From positions 62,001 through 126,000 of the forward strand of contig NZ_JAJMOX010000005.1 in the NCBI RefSeq assembly GCF_020991455.1: a stretch of DNA of 64,000 nucleotides. The letters are read 5' to 3'. This stretch comes from Flavobacterium sp. JAS (lineage in GTDB: Bacteria; Bacteroidota; Bacteroidia; Flavobacteriales; Flavobacteriaceae). Of the stretch, positions 1 to 8,648 are shown one piece after another. A program made the position numbers and the translations under genes. How positions within the stretch are numbered: position 1 is the stretch's first letter; every line of letters starts with the position of its first letter. A model generated the notes under the pieces. That model saw nothing but the letters and a program-made list of their open reading frames with translations. It was not told where the DNA came from and did not search any database.

Positions 1-1508
1 TCAAAAACAGTTGGTTTTTCGATATCTAGTTTGATATTGCTAATTTTGATACCGTCAGCATCGATGATTGAAAAGCCATTTTCTGCTTTTGCAATTAAAT
101 TGGAGATTTCAATGTTTTTGAGATTCATTTCAGGCAATCCTTGTAAAAACACAGCCTGATAAGCTCCTCTTATAGTAATATTTTTTATCGAAATATTACT
201 GAACTGTGGTGTTTCTTCATTTACAGGAACCATTTTGGTATTGATTTTATTTCCGCCTTCGGCTAAGGTTTCAGCAATAGATTTCCCTCCATAATAAAGG
301 TCAAAAGAAATTGCCTGTGATGGAATATCGGTCATAAAAATATCTGAGATGTAGATGTTCTCTACAATTCCGCCACGCCCACGCGTGCTTTTAAAACGTA
401 AACCAACATCAGTTCCCATAAAAGTACAATTAGAAACGTGAAGGTTTTTTACGCCTCCTGACATTTCACTTCCAACCGTTACGCCACCATGTCCATGATA
501 AACAATATTATTTCGCACAATGATATTTTCGCAGGGAACGGCGCGATCACGGCCATCTTTATCTTTACCTGATTTAATGCAAATAGCATCGTCACCTACA
601 TCAAAACTGGAGTTTTCGATAATTACATTTTTGCAGGATTCTACATCCAGACCATCGCCGTTTTGAGAATACCAAGGATTTCTAACGGTTACGTTTCGAA
701 CAATTAAATCTTCAACCATCAAAGGATGAATATTCCATGCAGGTGAATTTTGAAATACTGGTCCATCAAATAATACTCTTTTACTATTTTGAATACTCAC
801 CAATACCGGACGCAGAAAATCGTGAATGGCTTCAAAATCTTCTTTGGTTTTTAAATCTAAACGAATATTCTGATCTGCACCTTTTGAACCTTTCAAATAT
901 TGCTCAGATGGATACCAAGAATCTTTTTTCTCATTAAGAACTCCGCCAGAAGCCACAAACTTCTTCCATTGTTCGTCTGTCAATTTGCTTTTTTTGACTT
1001 GCCTCCAAGCTTCTCCCGAACCGTCCCAAACACCATTTCCGGTAAAAGCAATGTTCTCCAGATTTTTACCATAAATAGGAGAGATGCATCTCCAGGTATT
1101 CAAGCCTTCAAAACTTGTTTCTATAATTGGGTATAAAGTCTTATCTGTTGAGAATTTTATTAAAGCACCAGTTTCCGCATGCAATTCAATGTTGCTCTTT
1201 AGAATAATTGGTCCCGTAAGCCAGATTCCGGGTGGAATAATTACTTTTCCACCGCCCTTTTTAGTAAGCGCTTCTATTGCATCGGCGAAAGCCTTAGTAT
1301 TTAGGACATAACCACCATTTACAACACCAAAATCTTTAAGATTTACCGTGTTTTTGGGAATAACGGGTTCTTTGACTTTCGCCATCTTAAACTCAACGCC
1401 TGGATAATTATCCTTAGAATTTTGAGCAATTAAGGCATCTGAACAGTTTATCATTAAAACTGTCAGAACAATGTTTAATAGATTTAGTGAAGTGGTTTTT
1501 ATACTCAT
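1..1508 (-). CDS. GH28 polygalacturonase-like glycoside hydrolase (3' end outside window)
   Basis: The minus-strand frame starts at ATG 1508 and stays open to the left edge, giving about 502 residues without a stop. After a hydrophobic N-terminal export signal comes a right-handed beta-helix protein with the GH28 catalytic signature: NGDGLD with Asp285, GDDAICIK with Asp306-Asp307, GHG with His340, and RFK at 371-373. GH28 enzymes hydrolyse alpha-1,4 bonds of galacturonan or rhamnogalacturonan by inversion with three Asp and one His, all visible here. Its likely role is extracytoplasmic pectin breakdown. A LacI-type palindrome lies about 100 bases upstream, which suggests substrate-induced expression. 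Exo versus endo action and the exact pectin substrate cannot be told. The C-terminus is missing. Confidence 0.9.
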   Translation of the reverse strand, partial: MSIKTTSLNLLNIVLTVLMINCSDALIAQNSKDNYPGVEFKMAKVKEPVIPKNTVNLKDFGVVNGGYVLNTKAFADAIEALTKKGGGKVIIPPGIWLTGPIILKSNIELHAETGALIKFSTDKTLYPIIETSFEGLNTWRCISPIYGKNLENIAFTGNGVWDGSGEAWRQVKKSKLTDEQWKKFVASGGVLNEKKDSWYPSEQYLKGSKGADQNIRLDLKTKEDFEAIHDFLRPVLVSIQNSKRVLFDGPVFQNSPAWNIHPLMVEDLIVRNVTVRNPWYSQNGDGLDVESCKNVIIENSSFDVGDDAICIKSGKDKDGRDRAVPCENIIVRNNIVYHGHGGVTVGSEMSGGVKNLHVSNCTFMGTDVGLRFKSTRGRGGIVENIYISDIFMTDIPSQAISFDLYYGGKSIAETLAEGGNKINTKMVPVNEETPQFSNISIKNITIRGAYQAVFLQGLPEMNLKNIEISNLIAKAENGFSIIDADGIKISNIKLDIEKPTVF

Positions 1509-1611
1509 TATCTAGGTTCTCTGTTTTGTTAATGGTGTCTTTTGTCTAAATTAAAGCTTTGATTTGTATTAACAATTCAATAACAAAGCTGTAAAAACAA
1601 CAAATTGATAT

Positions 1612-1625
1612 TGTAATCGATTACA
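1612..1625. promoter_or_regulatory. Palindromic LacI-family-type operator upstream of the GH28 gene
   Basis: TGTAATCGATTACA is a perfect 14-base palindrome centred on CG, about 105 bases upstream of the GH28 start. The TG-AA-CG-TT-CA layout is the classical pattern bound by LacI/GalR-family regulators. No LacI gene lies in the window, so the regulator is inferred. It sits between the divergent GH28 and CcsBA genes but is nearer the GH28 side of the likely promoters. Confidence 0.55.
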
Positions 1626-1759
1626 CAAACATATAAAAATATATTGAAAAACAAAAAGATCGCACAATTGTATTTTATTTGTAAATATATTCTTGTCATT
1701 ATGAGAACTTGCCACAAAAAACCATACCGTTTTTAGTTTTTATTAACAAATGACAAATA

Positions 1760-1788
1760 TTGGAACTCAACATTTTTAAGTACTTTTG
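1760..1788 (+). promoter_or_regulatory. Flavobacterial-type promoter of the ccsBA gene
   Basis: TTG at 1760-1762 and TACTTTTG (TAnnTTTG) at 1781-1788 are separated by 18 bases, matching the Bacteroidota -33/-7 pattern. Transcription would begin near 1794. An upstream in-frame ATG at 1760 therefore lies inside the promoter and cannot be the start, which supports ATG 1820. Confidence 0.6.
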
Positions 1789-1819
1789 TGGCACTTTTAT
1801 ACAATGTAATTCCCTAAAA

Positions 1820-4800
1820 ATGGATAAAAAAATATTCTCTTTTTTGTTTTCTACACGTTTAATGTCTGTTCTTTTTTTAACATTTGCAATCGCAATGGGT
1901 GTTGGAACTTTTATCGAAAGTAAATACAACACAGATACAGCCCGAATTTTAATTTACAATACTTGGTGGTTTGAAGCGATAATGGTCTTTTTTATGATCA
2001 ATTTCTTCGGAAACATCAAACGTTACCAATTACTTAAAAAGGAAAAATGGGCAACTTTATTGCTTCATATTGCTTTTATTTTTATTCTTTTAGGAGCTTT
2101 TATTACACGTTACATCAGCTACGAAGGTATGATGCCGATTCGTGAAGGTGCTACCGAAAATCAAATTTATTCAGATAAAACATTCTTAACTGTTTTTGCA
2201 GATGGAGAATACAAAGGCGCAATGAAACGTAGAGTTTTTGAGAAACACCTATTGTTTTCACCAGTAACAAACAACGATTTTACGCTTTCAGGTAAATTTA
2301 ATGAAACGCCATTTGAAGTGACTTACGTTAACTATATAATGGGCGCAAAAGAAACTATTAAACCAGACCCAAAAGGAACTTTATACTTAAAACTAGTTGA
2401 AGCTGGAGCTGGCGGACGTGAAGAACATTTCCTGAAAGAAGGTGAAGTTCAAAATATCCATAACGTTTTGTTTGCTTTAAATAAGCCAACAGATGGTGCA
2501 ATTAACATTAATACAACCGGAGAAAAATATACGATTCAAACGCCTTTTGAAGGAGAGTTTATGCGAATGGCAGATAAACTTAAAGGAGCGGTAACCAAAG
2601 ACAATATACAACCGCTTATGATGCGTTCGTTATACAGTATTGGAGATATTAGAATTGTGTTTCCGGATCCTGCTGTAAGAGGAACGGTTGATTATGAGTC
2701 AAATAATGACTATAAAGCCAAATCTCACACTGATGCTGTAATTGTAAAAATTAAAGCTGAAGGTCAGGAAAAAGAAGTAAGACTTTTAGGATCGAAAGGT
2801 AGTGTAGGAGAGCCTCAAACAGTTAAAATTGGTAAAATAGAATACAGTTTATTTTACGGAAGTAAAGCTTATGTAACACCTTTCAAAATTAAATTAAACG
2901 ATTTTATTGCTGCAAAATATCCTGGAACAGAAAAAAGTTATTCGTCTTTTGAAAGTCAAGTAACCGTTCAGGATTCTACAGAGACTTTTGACGCGCGTAT
3001 TTATATGAACCACGTTTTAGATTATAAAGGATACAGATTTTTTCAATCTTCATTTGATCCGGACGAAAAAGGAACCGTATTATCTGTAAACCACGATTGG
3101 TGGGGGACATCAATTACTTATTTAGGATACTTTATGTTGTTTTTCGGATTAATGGCAATTATGTTCACAAAACACTCTCGTTTTGCAGATTTGAAACGCA
3201 AACTGGAAGTTGTGAAAAAGAAAAAAGAAAAATTAATTACCATTTTGGTTTTAATGATTGGTTTGAGCGGATTTGCTCAGGCGCCACACGTTCATACACC
3301 AGGTCATGATCACGATCATACAACTGATCCTAAAGATCACGCCAATCACGTAACTGCTCCGCCAAGTAAGAAACAATTAGACTCTTTATTGTCTATTTAT
3401 AAAGCTCCGGAAGCACACGCAGCCAAATTTGGACGTTTGATTATTCAGGATGCCGGTGGTAGAATGAAACCTATTAATACTTTTTCATCTGAATTGCTTC
3501 GTAAAGTAAGTCAGAGCGATACTTATAACGGAATGAATTCTGATCAGGTATTTTTGTCTATGACGCAATACGCTCAGGTTTGGATACAGGTTCCAATTAT
3601 TTATCTTAACACAAAAGATGATAGTATTCGTAAAATTATTGGTCTTGAAAGGGGAATGAAATTAGCACCTTTTGTAAAGTTCTTTGATGAAAACGGAAAT
3701 TATAAACTTGCACCTTATTTAGATGCTGCATATAAAGCTGGAAATCCAAATAGTTTTGAGAAAGATTTTATCGAAGCAGATAAAAAAGTAAACTTAATGG
3801 AATCTGCATTAAGCGGAAGTATCTTGAGAATTTTCCCAATCCCGAATGATCCAAACAACAAATGGATTTCTTATTTAGAGTTAGATCACGCAGGATTAAA
3901 AGGAATGGACTCTACGTATGTTAAGCAAATTCTGCCTTTATATTTTAGTGCTTTAAACAATGGTTCTATTTCTAAAGATTTTAAAACCGCAGATCAATTA
4001 GTAGAAAGTATCAACGGTTTCCAAAAGAAATTTGGAAGTAAAGTACGTCCAAGTGAACAAAAAATTGATCTTGAGATTGCTTATAATACCTATAATATTT
4101 TGCCAAAAATGTTTTACTGGTATTCTCTTTCTGGAATCTTTATGTTGATTTTTACACTTTTCAGTATCTTTTTCGATAAAAAATGGTTGCGAATCACCGT
4201 AAATGGTTTTCATATATTAATAGGAATCATATTTGCATTTCATACTCTAGCATTAATTGGACGTTGGTACATTTCAGGTCACGCACCTTGGAGTAACGCT
4301 TACGAAGCAATTGTATATGTGGCGTGGTCAACAATGTTCTTCGGATTGGCTTTTGATAGCAAATCAAAACTTACAGTGGCATCTGCAGCATTTGTGACGG
4401 CGATGATTTTCATGGCATCAAACGCTAACTGGATAGATCCTGAAATTGCAAATTTACAACCCGTTTTGAATTCGTATTGGTTAATGATTCACGTTGCCGT
4501 TATTGTGGCAAGTTACGGACCTACCGCACTTGGAATGATTTTAGGTTTTGTGTCCCTGGTATTGATTTTCTTTACTAATGAGAAAAACAAAACTAAAATG
4601 GAACTAAACATTAAAGAGATCACTTATATCAACGAAATGTCAATTACAATTGGTTTAATTATGTTAACTATTGGTAACTTCCTTGGAGGACAATGGGCCA
4701 ACGAAAGCTGGGGTCGTTACTGGGGATGGGATCCAAAAGAAACTTGGGCTTTAATCTCGATTATGGTTTATGCGTTTGTAATTCACGCTCGTTTTGTTCC

Positions 4801-5041
4801 TTCACTAAGAGGAAAATGGTTCTTCAATTTAATGACTATGTATGCCTTTGTATCTATTTTATTCACGTATTACGGAGTAAACTTCCACTTAGTTGGACTG
4901 CACTCTTACGCAAGCGGAGAAGCACATTCATTAAGCTGGGTTTATTATTCATTAGGAACAATTACCGTAATTGGAGCATTAACATACCCAAAATACCACA
5001 AATACTATAAAACCAAAAAGGTTAAAAAGATTAAAAAATAG
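1820..5041 (+). CDS. ccsBA: Fused cytochrome c biogenesis protein CcsB-CcsA (system II haem handling)
   Basis: This 1073-residue membrane protein fuses a ResB/CcsB-like N-terminal half (three early membrane spans, a large extracytoplasmic domain, a span near 430) to a CcsA/ResC-like C-terminal half with many spans. CcsBA exports haem and attaches it to apocytochromes c outside the membrane. The tryptophan-rich WWD signature WGRYWGWDPKETWA is present near residues 963-977, and the external HAPWSNAYE and FHLVGLHSYAS segments carry candidate haem-ligand histidines. Start 1820 is chosen because the promoter -7 box lies between it and the upstream ATG. A histidine-rich linker (HTPGHDHDH) around 488-512 follows a mid-protein hydrophobic stretch. 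A strong terminator follows. Fusion of the two halves is normal in Bacteroidota. Confidence 0.93.
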   Translation: MDKKIFSFLFSTRLMSVLFLTFAIAMGVGTFIESKYNTDTARILIYNTWWFEAIMVFFMINFFGNIKRYQLLKKEKWATLLLHIAFIFILLGAFITRYISYEGMMPIREGATENQIYSDKTFLTVFADGEYKGAMKRRVFEKHLLFSPVTNNDFTLSGKFNETPFEVTYVNYIMGAKETIKPDPKGTLYLKLVEAGAGGREEHFLKEGEVQNIHNVLFALNKPTDGAININTTGEKYTIQTPFEGEFMRMADKLKGAVTKDNIQPLMMRSLYSIGDIRIVFPDPAVRGTVDYESNNDYKAKSHTDAVIVKIKAEGQEKEVRLLGSKGSVGEPQTVKIGKIEYSLFYGSKAYVTPFKIKLNDFIAAKYPGTEKSYSSFESQVTVQDSTETFDARIYMNHVLDYKGYRFFQSSFDPDEKGTVLSVNHDWWGTSITYLGYFMLFFGLMAIMFTKHSRFADLKRKLEVVKKKKEKLITILVLMIGLSGFAQAPHVHTPGHDHDHTTDPKDHANHVTAPPSKKQLDSLLSIYKAPEAHAAKFGRLIIQDAGGRMKPINTFSSELLRKVSQSDTYNGMNSDQVFLSMTQYAQVWIQVPIIYLNTKDDSIRKIIGLERGMKLAPFVKFFDENGNYKLAPYLDAAYKAGNPNSFEKDFIEADKKVNLMESALSGSILRIFPIPNDPNNKWISYLELDHAGLKGMDSTYVKQILPLYFSALNNGSISKDFKTADQLVESINGFQKKFGSKVRPSEQKIDLEIAYNTYNILPKMFYWYSLSGIFMLIFTLFSIFFDKKWLRITVNGFHILIGIIFAFHTLALIGRWYISGHAPWSNAYEAIVYVAWSTMFFGLAFDSKSKLTVASAAFVTAMIFMASNANWIDPEIANLQPVLNSYWLMIHVAVIVASYGPTALGMILGFVSLVLIFFTNEKNKTKMELNIKEITYINEMSITIGLIMLTIGNFLGGQWANESWGRYWGWDPKETWALISIMVYAFVIHARFVPSLRGKWFFNLMTMYAFVSILFTYYGVNFHLVGLHSYASGEAHSLSWVYYSLGTITVIGALTYPKYHKYYKTKKVKKIKK

Positions 5042-5067
5042 ATAATTAGAAGTAATTATTAATTCAT

Positions 5068-5101
5068 AAAAAAGGTTCAACGTTAAGTTGAACCTTTTTT
5101 T
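5068..5101 (+). terminator. Rho-independent terminator after ccsBA
   Basis: Stem GGTTCAAC / GTTGAACC with a 5-base loop, flanked by A-run and T-run. It can work in both directions and also lies at the end of the convergent DUF3667 gene. Confidence 0.85.
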
Positions 5102-5136
5102 ATTGCTATAGATTAAATTATTTTATTACAAATTTA

Positions 5137-5868
5137 TTAAGTTATTCTTCCGGTAATCAGAAGCAATAAGCTAGCGATGATTAAAAAACAGACCAAAAAA
5201 ATGAGATGACTTAAAATTGATAGAAAGAATGCCCTGGTTTTAGTAATTTTATTAAAAAACTGGATATTAGTCCAAAATATCAATACAATACTGAGTATGT
5301 AAATTATTTTTGTAAGTATCAGAATATGCGACGTTCCATTAAAGTACAGTATAAATGGAAACATTAAAATTTGTAAAAAGAGTCTTTGTGCAGCCTTAAA
5401 AGTATTTAAAACAAAATATTCAACAAAATTATAACCTTGGTTCCTGAAAGCAATATAAGTTCCTATAGTAAAAAGCGGAATCGTTGCAATGGTGGTCCAA
5501 GCAAAATGAGTGGCATTCCACTCGTTAAAATCTTTTAGATCTAAATTAGAGTTATCAGAAGACTGAAACAAATTGATATGATAATAATGATATAAAAAAC
5601 CATAAAATGCTGCCAAAATTGCAACCAAGGATAAAGGTTTAAAATGTCTAACGCGTTTTCCTTCAATAAACTCTCTAATGGAATGACCTGGTCTGGTAAA
5701 TAATTGTTTTAAAGAATAAGGAACCCCTCCATCAAAATGAAATAATCCATGCTGAATATCGTGCCATAAAAAGTGCGCATTTATTTTGTGTGTATCAGCA
5801 GTTTGCCCACAATTATTACAATACTTTCCGTGAAAAACGTGCCTGCAGTTTTTACAAATTATTTCCAT
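5137..5868 (-). CDS. DUF3667 family zinc-ribbon membrane protein
   Basis: 243 residues. The N-terminus has four cysteines in a zinc-ribbon arrangement (Cys5, Cys8, Cys17, Cys20, the last pair in YCNNCGQ), then a short conserved linker with a basic GKRVRHFKP-type motif, then about five hydrophobic segments from residue 75 to the end. This is the DUF3667 layout, common in Bacteroidota and of unknown function; metal binding on the cytoplasmic side is inferred from the cysteines. It is convergent with ccsBA and sits upstream of nothing obviously co-transcribed. No pathway can be assigned. Confidence 0.8.
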   Translation of the reverse strand: MEIICKNCRHVFHGKYCNNCGQTADTHKINAHFLWHDIQHGLFHFDGGVPYSLKQLFTRPGHSIREFIEGKRVRHFKPLSLVAILAAFYGFLYHYYHINLFQSSDNSNLDLKDFNEWNATHFAWTTIATIPLFTIGTYIAFRNQGYNFVEYFVLNTFKAAQRLFLQILMFPFILYFNGTSHILILTKIIYILSIVLIFWTNIQFFNKITKTRAFFLSILSHLIFLVCFLIIASLLLLITGRIT

Positions 5869-5957
5869 TTTTGTGGTATTTTCAGAATTAAGTTCTGCAA
5901 TGATAAGAATATATTCTTTAGTTTTTTATGATATTTGAATGATAAAAAATCAAAAAA

Positions 5958-6347
5958 TTAACTGAGAACACTATCCTTTTTTAATCCATTAGGATACATA
6001 ATTGCAAGCAGAACAATAATCAGTAAAAAGTTGTATTCAACGCCGTTTCTTCCACCGCCAACAACAAACCAGCCTTCTTGAAAGTGTACTAAAATGATTC
6101 CCATAATCAAAATAAAAATGGTTACAAATCCAGCTAACTTGATGTATTTATTCCAGATTAAAAGTACAGCCGCAACTATATGAGACAACTTAATGGCCCA
6201 GGCTAAAACTACGCCAAAAGGAGCAAAGCCAATTTGATTGAGAAATAAATTTCCAAAATCATTAATTCCGTTATTAAAAATTCCAAAAACAGAATGCGCT
6301 AAGAGGATAATAGCAACTGCAATTCTTAAAAGTAAGGTTCCGTTCAT
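5958..6347 (-). CDS. DoxX-like small integral membrane protein
   Basis: 129 residues with four predicted membrane spans (about 5-20, 43-65, 70-88 and 103-120) and the short loop pattern of DoxX/DoxD-like proteins, including an early HSVFGIFNNG segment and a central KLSH motif. DoxX relatives are linked to quinone or thiol redox and to stress responses, but the family is functionally heterogeneous. It stands alone, between DUF3667 and the anti-sigma gene, all on the same strand. Family assignment is by topology and length, hence only moderate certainty. Confidence 0.7.
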   Translation of the reverse strand: MNGTLLLRIAVAIILLAHSVFGIFNNGINDFGNLFLNQIGFAPFGVVLAWAIKLSHIVAAVLLIWNKYIKLAGFVTIFILIMGIILVHFQEGWFVVGGGRNGVEYNFLLIIVLLAIMYPNGLKKDSVLS

Positions 6348-6384
6348 AATTAATTGTTTATGTGTTAGTTTGATTAAAAATAAT

Positions 6385-6416
6385 AAAAAAACGCATATTA
6401 AAATATAATATGCGTT
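6385..6416 (-). terminator. Terminator after the sigma/anti-sigma operon
   Basis: Stem ACGCATATT / AATATGCGT (6391-6399 with 6407-6415). Read on the minus strand it is followed by a run of seven T. It lies just beyond the anti-sigma stop at 6440. Confidence 0.75.
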
Positions 6417-6439
6417 TTAAGTTTTATCAAAGCTTAATT

Positions 6440-7228
6440 TTAAACTTTTCCTAAAGTATATAATTGTGTCATTGTTGGTGTTAAGCTTCCGCCAGCAGGC
6501 TCTAAAGTAATTCCAAAAGCCTCAGCCGATTGTGTTTGATCAACAGCAAATATTTTTTGCGAATTTCCTTCAAAGTTATCCAGTAAACCAATGCTTGTAG
6601 GCGTTAGTACCGGACTCAATTTTAAAGCCCAAACCTGATAAACCATTCCTTTTGGAGGTTTTGGTAAACCGGCAGCATCAATATAAGTCGTTTTAGTATC
6701 TTTATTCCAATACACTTTTGCAAATGAGTTTGGAGAAACCGCTTGTCCGCCCAGAGTTACGCCAGTATTTTTAATATCCCTTACAATAGTCAAACTTTTA
6801 GAAATCTCTTTGTTTTGTTGTCCTAAGTAAGCATAATCTTTTTCGATTTTACTTTTCTCAGTTCCAACAGTAGCAATGGCTTCTTTTGTTTTTGTAAGTT
6901 CCAGAGTTTGGTAACCAAGACCTAAAAGCAGTAAAACTGCTGCTACCCAGCCCACATATTGTGTCCAGCTCGAAGTCGGTTTCATGTCGACAACTTTGCC
7001 ATGTTTCAATTCTAAACGGGCTTTTATCTTCTCGAAATTGGCTACAGAATGGAAAGGGGAGAAGCTCGATGATAAAGCTACAATCGCTTTTTCGATCGCA
7101 ATAATTTCCTGATCCATTTCTGGATGTTTTTTCGCCATTTCGGCTATTTCTAAATTTTCAGCTTCGGTCAACAGACCAAAAACATATAGTTCTAGAGTTC
7201 CTGATTCAATATATTCTTGTGCTTCCAT
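6440..7228 (-). CDS. RskA-type anti-sigma factor
   Basis: 262 residues: a cytoplasmic N-terminal domain (about 1-88), one membrane span (91-108), a helical coiled segment (about 110-145) and an extracytoplasmic RskA-like C-terminal domain ending in the typical EAFGITLEPAGGS stretch. RskA proteins hold a partner ECF sigma factor inactive until regulated proteolysis. No HxxxCxxC zinc motif is present in the N-terminal domain. The ATG shares its A with the TAA of the upstream sigma gene, so the two are translationally coupled and form a pair. The signal that releases the sigma factor cannot be read from the sequence. Confidence 0.88.
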   Translation of the reverse strand: MEAQEYIESGTLELYVFGLLTEAENLEIAEMAKKHPEMDQEIIAIEKAIVALSSSFSPFHSVANFEKIKARLELKHGKVVDMKPTSSWTQYVGWVAAVLLLLGLGYQTLELTKTKEAIATVGTEKSKIEKDYAYLGQQNKEISKSLTIVRDIKNTGVTLGGQAVSPNSFAKVYWNKDTKTTYIDAAGLPKPPKGMVYQVWALKLSPVLTPTSIGLLDNFEGNSQKIFAVDQTQSAEAFGITLEPAGGSLTPTMTQLYTLGKV

Positions 7229-7758
7229 TAGATCTTTAAATAATTTCTTAAATCGTTAATACAGTTTCTGTTTTGCGTTTTGATAGTTCCCAACGGCATT
7301 GCCAATTCTTCTGAGGCTTCTTGTTGGGTATATCCTTTAAAGAATAACAAATCGATAATTTCGATACATTTTGGTTTTAATTTTTTTACAAATTCTTGTA
7401 TACCAATGGTATCAATTTTATTAACGAGTTTGTTACTGTCGTCTAACAGATTTACGAAATTATCTGATGAAAGGTTTTTTTTGTTGTCATTAAAATTTTT
7501 AGATCTCAGCTTATCTATTGAAGTATTCCTGGCAATATTAAGGATCCATGTATAAAACCGACCCTTGCTTTCGTTATAAGAATCTATGTTTTTCCAGATT
7601 TTAACAAAAACATCCTGTAAAACATCTTCAGCTTCTTCTCGGTTTTTTATAAGAACATTGATTACCGAAAACAAACTTTTAGAGTACATATCGTACAAAT
7701 GGGTAAAAGCTCGTTCGTCTTTCTTGTAAATTAATACTAATAATTCTTCTTGACTCAT
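7228..7758 (-). CDS. ECF (sigma-70 family) RNA polymerase sigma factor
   Basis: 176 residues, the usual ECF length. Region 2 spans about 20-90, with the core-binding helix containing EEAEDVLQDVFVKIW and the -10 recognition part RFYTWILNIARN. Region 4 spans about 120-172, with a helix-turn-helix KGYTQQEASEELAMPLGTIKT. ECF factors direct polymerase to stress or envelope promoters. It is the first gene of a two-gene operon with its anti-sigma factor (one-base overlap). Neighbouring glutathione peroxidase and DoxX genes hint at oxidative or envelope stress, but that is inference only. Confidence 0.92.
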   Translation of the reverse strand: MSQEELLVLIYKKDERAFTHLYDMYSKSLFSVINVLIKNREEAEDVLQDVFVKIWKNIDSYNESKGRFYTWILNIARNTSIDKLRSKNFNDNKKNLSSDNFVNLLDDSNKLVNKIDTIGIQEFVKKLKPKCIEIIDLLFFKGYTQQEASEELAMPLGTIKTQNRNCINDLRNYLKI

Positions 7759-8108
7759 AGATTTGGATTTTAAAGCTTAAACAAAATTTATTAAACATTA
7801 TTTCATTACTTGAGATAAAGATAATTTATTTTTTTATGAAAATTAGATTTTTTTTAACAGCAATACACTTAGTAAAATAAGGGATTTGGAAAAAAGTTTA
7901 ATTTTTTTTCATTTTTTTAAAACCAAAAGCAATCCAATTACGTAGATGCTATTATAACATAAAATGATTATTTAAGAAAATAGCAGAAAACGGAAAATAA
8001 AGGCTTTTAGTTTGATTATTAGAAGCTTATTAAAGAAGTTGGAATTGTAAAATTTAACATTTGTTTAAAGAAGTTCGGGAAGTAAAAACTAACTTAAAAT
8101 TAAATGTC
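7759..8108. other. AT-rich intergenic stretch upstream of the sigma gene
   Basis: No coding frame was recognised in this stretch. It must carry the promoter of the ECF sigma gene (minus strand), but no clear TAnnTTTG element stands out close to 7758, which would fit recognition by an alternative sigma such as the ECF factor itself. Confidence 0.35.
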
Positions 8109-8261
8109 ATGAATAACATAACTTATTTAAGAATATTGATTGTTTGTCTAACCGCTGTACTGGCGCTTAGCAATTTTGGAAATGAAGAATTTAGAAAAGG
8201 GAAAGTAAAATGCTCATACTCGTCTTCAAGTGTTTTATTTGACCCAATTACCAAAGTATAA
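8109..8261 (+). CDS. Possible small membrane or exported peptide, unrecognised
   Basis: A 50-codon frame from ATG 8109 encodes a peptide with an N-terminal hydrophobic segment (YLRILIVCLTAVLALSNF) followed by a short polar tail. It is unlike any family I know. The frame can be extended upstream to TTG/ATG positions near 8061 but these look unlikely. The same frame continues after the stop into transposase-like residues, so it may be part of a decayed gene and not a functional peptide. A strong terminator on the same strand at 8532-8568 shows that something is transcribed here. Confidence 0.25.
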   Translation: MNNITYLRILIVCLTAVLALSNFGNEEFRKGKVKCSYSSSSVLFDPITKV

Positions 8262-8324
8262 GAAGATAAAAAATCAAAATATATAGTAGTTGATGTCCTC
8301 GGACTTCCGCTCGAAATTTTTTAA
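8262..8324 (+). pseudogene. Possible relic of an IS5/IS4-type DDE transposase
   Basis: After the stop at 8261 the same frame reads EDKKSKYIVVDVLGLPLEIF and then hits consecutive stops. The stretch resembles the conserved segment around the second catalytic Asp of IS5/IS4-group transposases (pattern K..HI.VDTLGLPL). Only about 20 residues match, with no upstream or downstream transposase motifs, so this is a weak call for a degraded mobile element. Confidence 0.3.
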
Positions 8325-8531
8325 TAATAGAAAGTACAGATAATCGAAATTACTCACATACAAATAAAAGAAAACTAGTCACAATCAACGCCATAAAAGA
8401 ATCATTTAGTAATTAAGAATATTGTAATTCTATAAAAAAAGTTCTCTATAACCGAGGCATCAACTATAATCTAAAGAAATTGCATAAAAGCATAATAATT
8501 AATTCATGGTTTGATTTGTTTGTATGGGGGG
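8325..8531. other. Non-coding stretch before a strong terminator
   Basis: No coding frame of note. It ends in a GC-richer 11-bp hairpin terminator, so it is probably the 3' part of a transcript from the preceding region, either a decayed gene or a small RNA. Confidence 0.3.
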
Positions 8532-8569
8532 AAGCCTAACGTCTGATTAACGTTAGGCTTCATTTTTTT
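8532..8569 (+). terminator. Strong Rho-independent terminator
   Basis: Stem AAGCCTAACGT / ACGTTAGGCTT (8532-8542 with 8550-8560), 7-base loop, followed by CATTTTTTT. No well-supported gene precedes it on the plus strand. Confidence 0.8.
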
Positions 8570-8648
8570 AACTAATCTTTAATAAAAATAATAGAAGTAA
8601 AAACTTTCTGTGAGACAGATTTTAACTAAATTTATAAAAAATTAAACA

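Noticed and set aside
7228..7758. Sigma/anti-sigma pair as part of a TonB-linked FecIR system
   Set aside because: The anti-sigma is of the RskA type and no TonB-dependent receptor follows.
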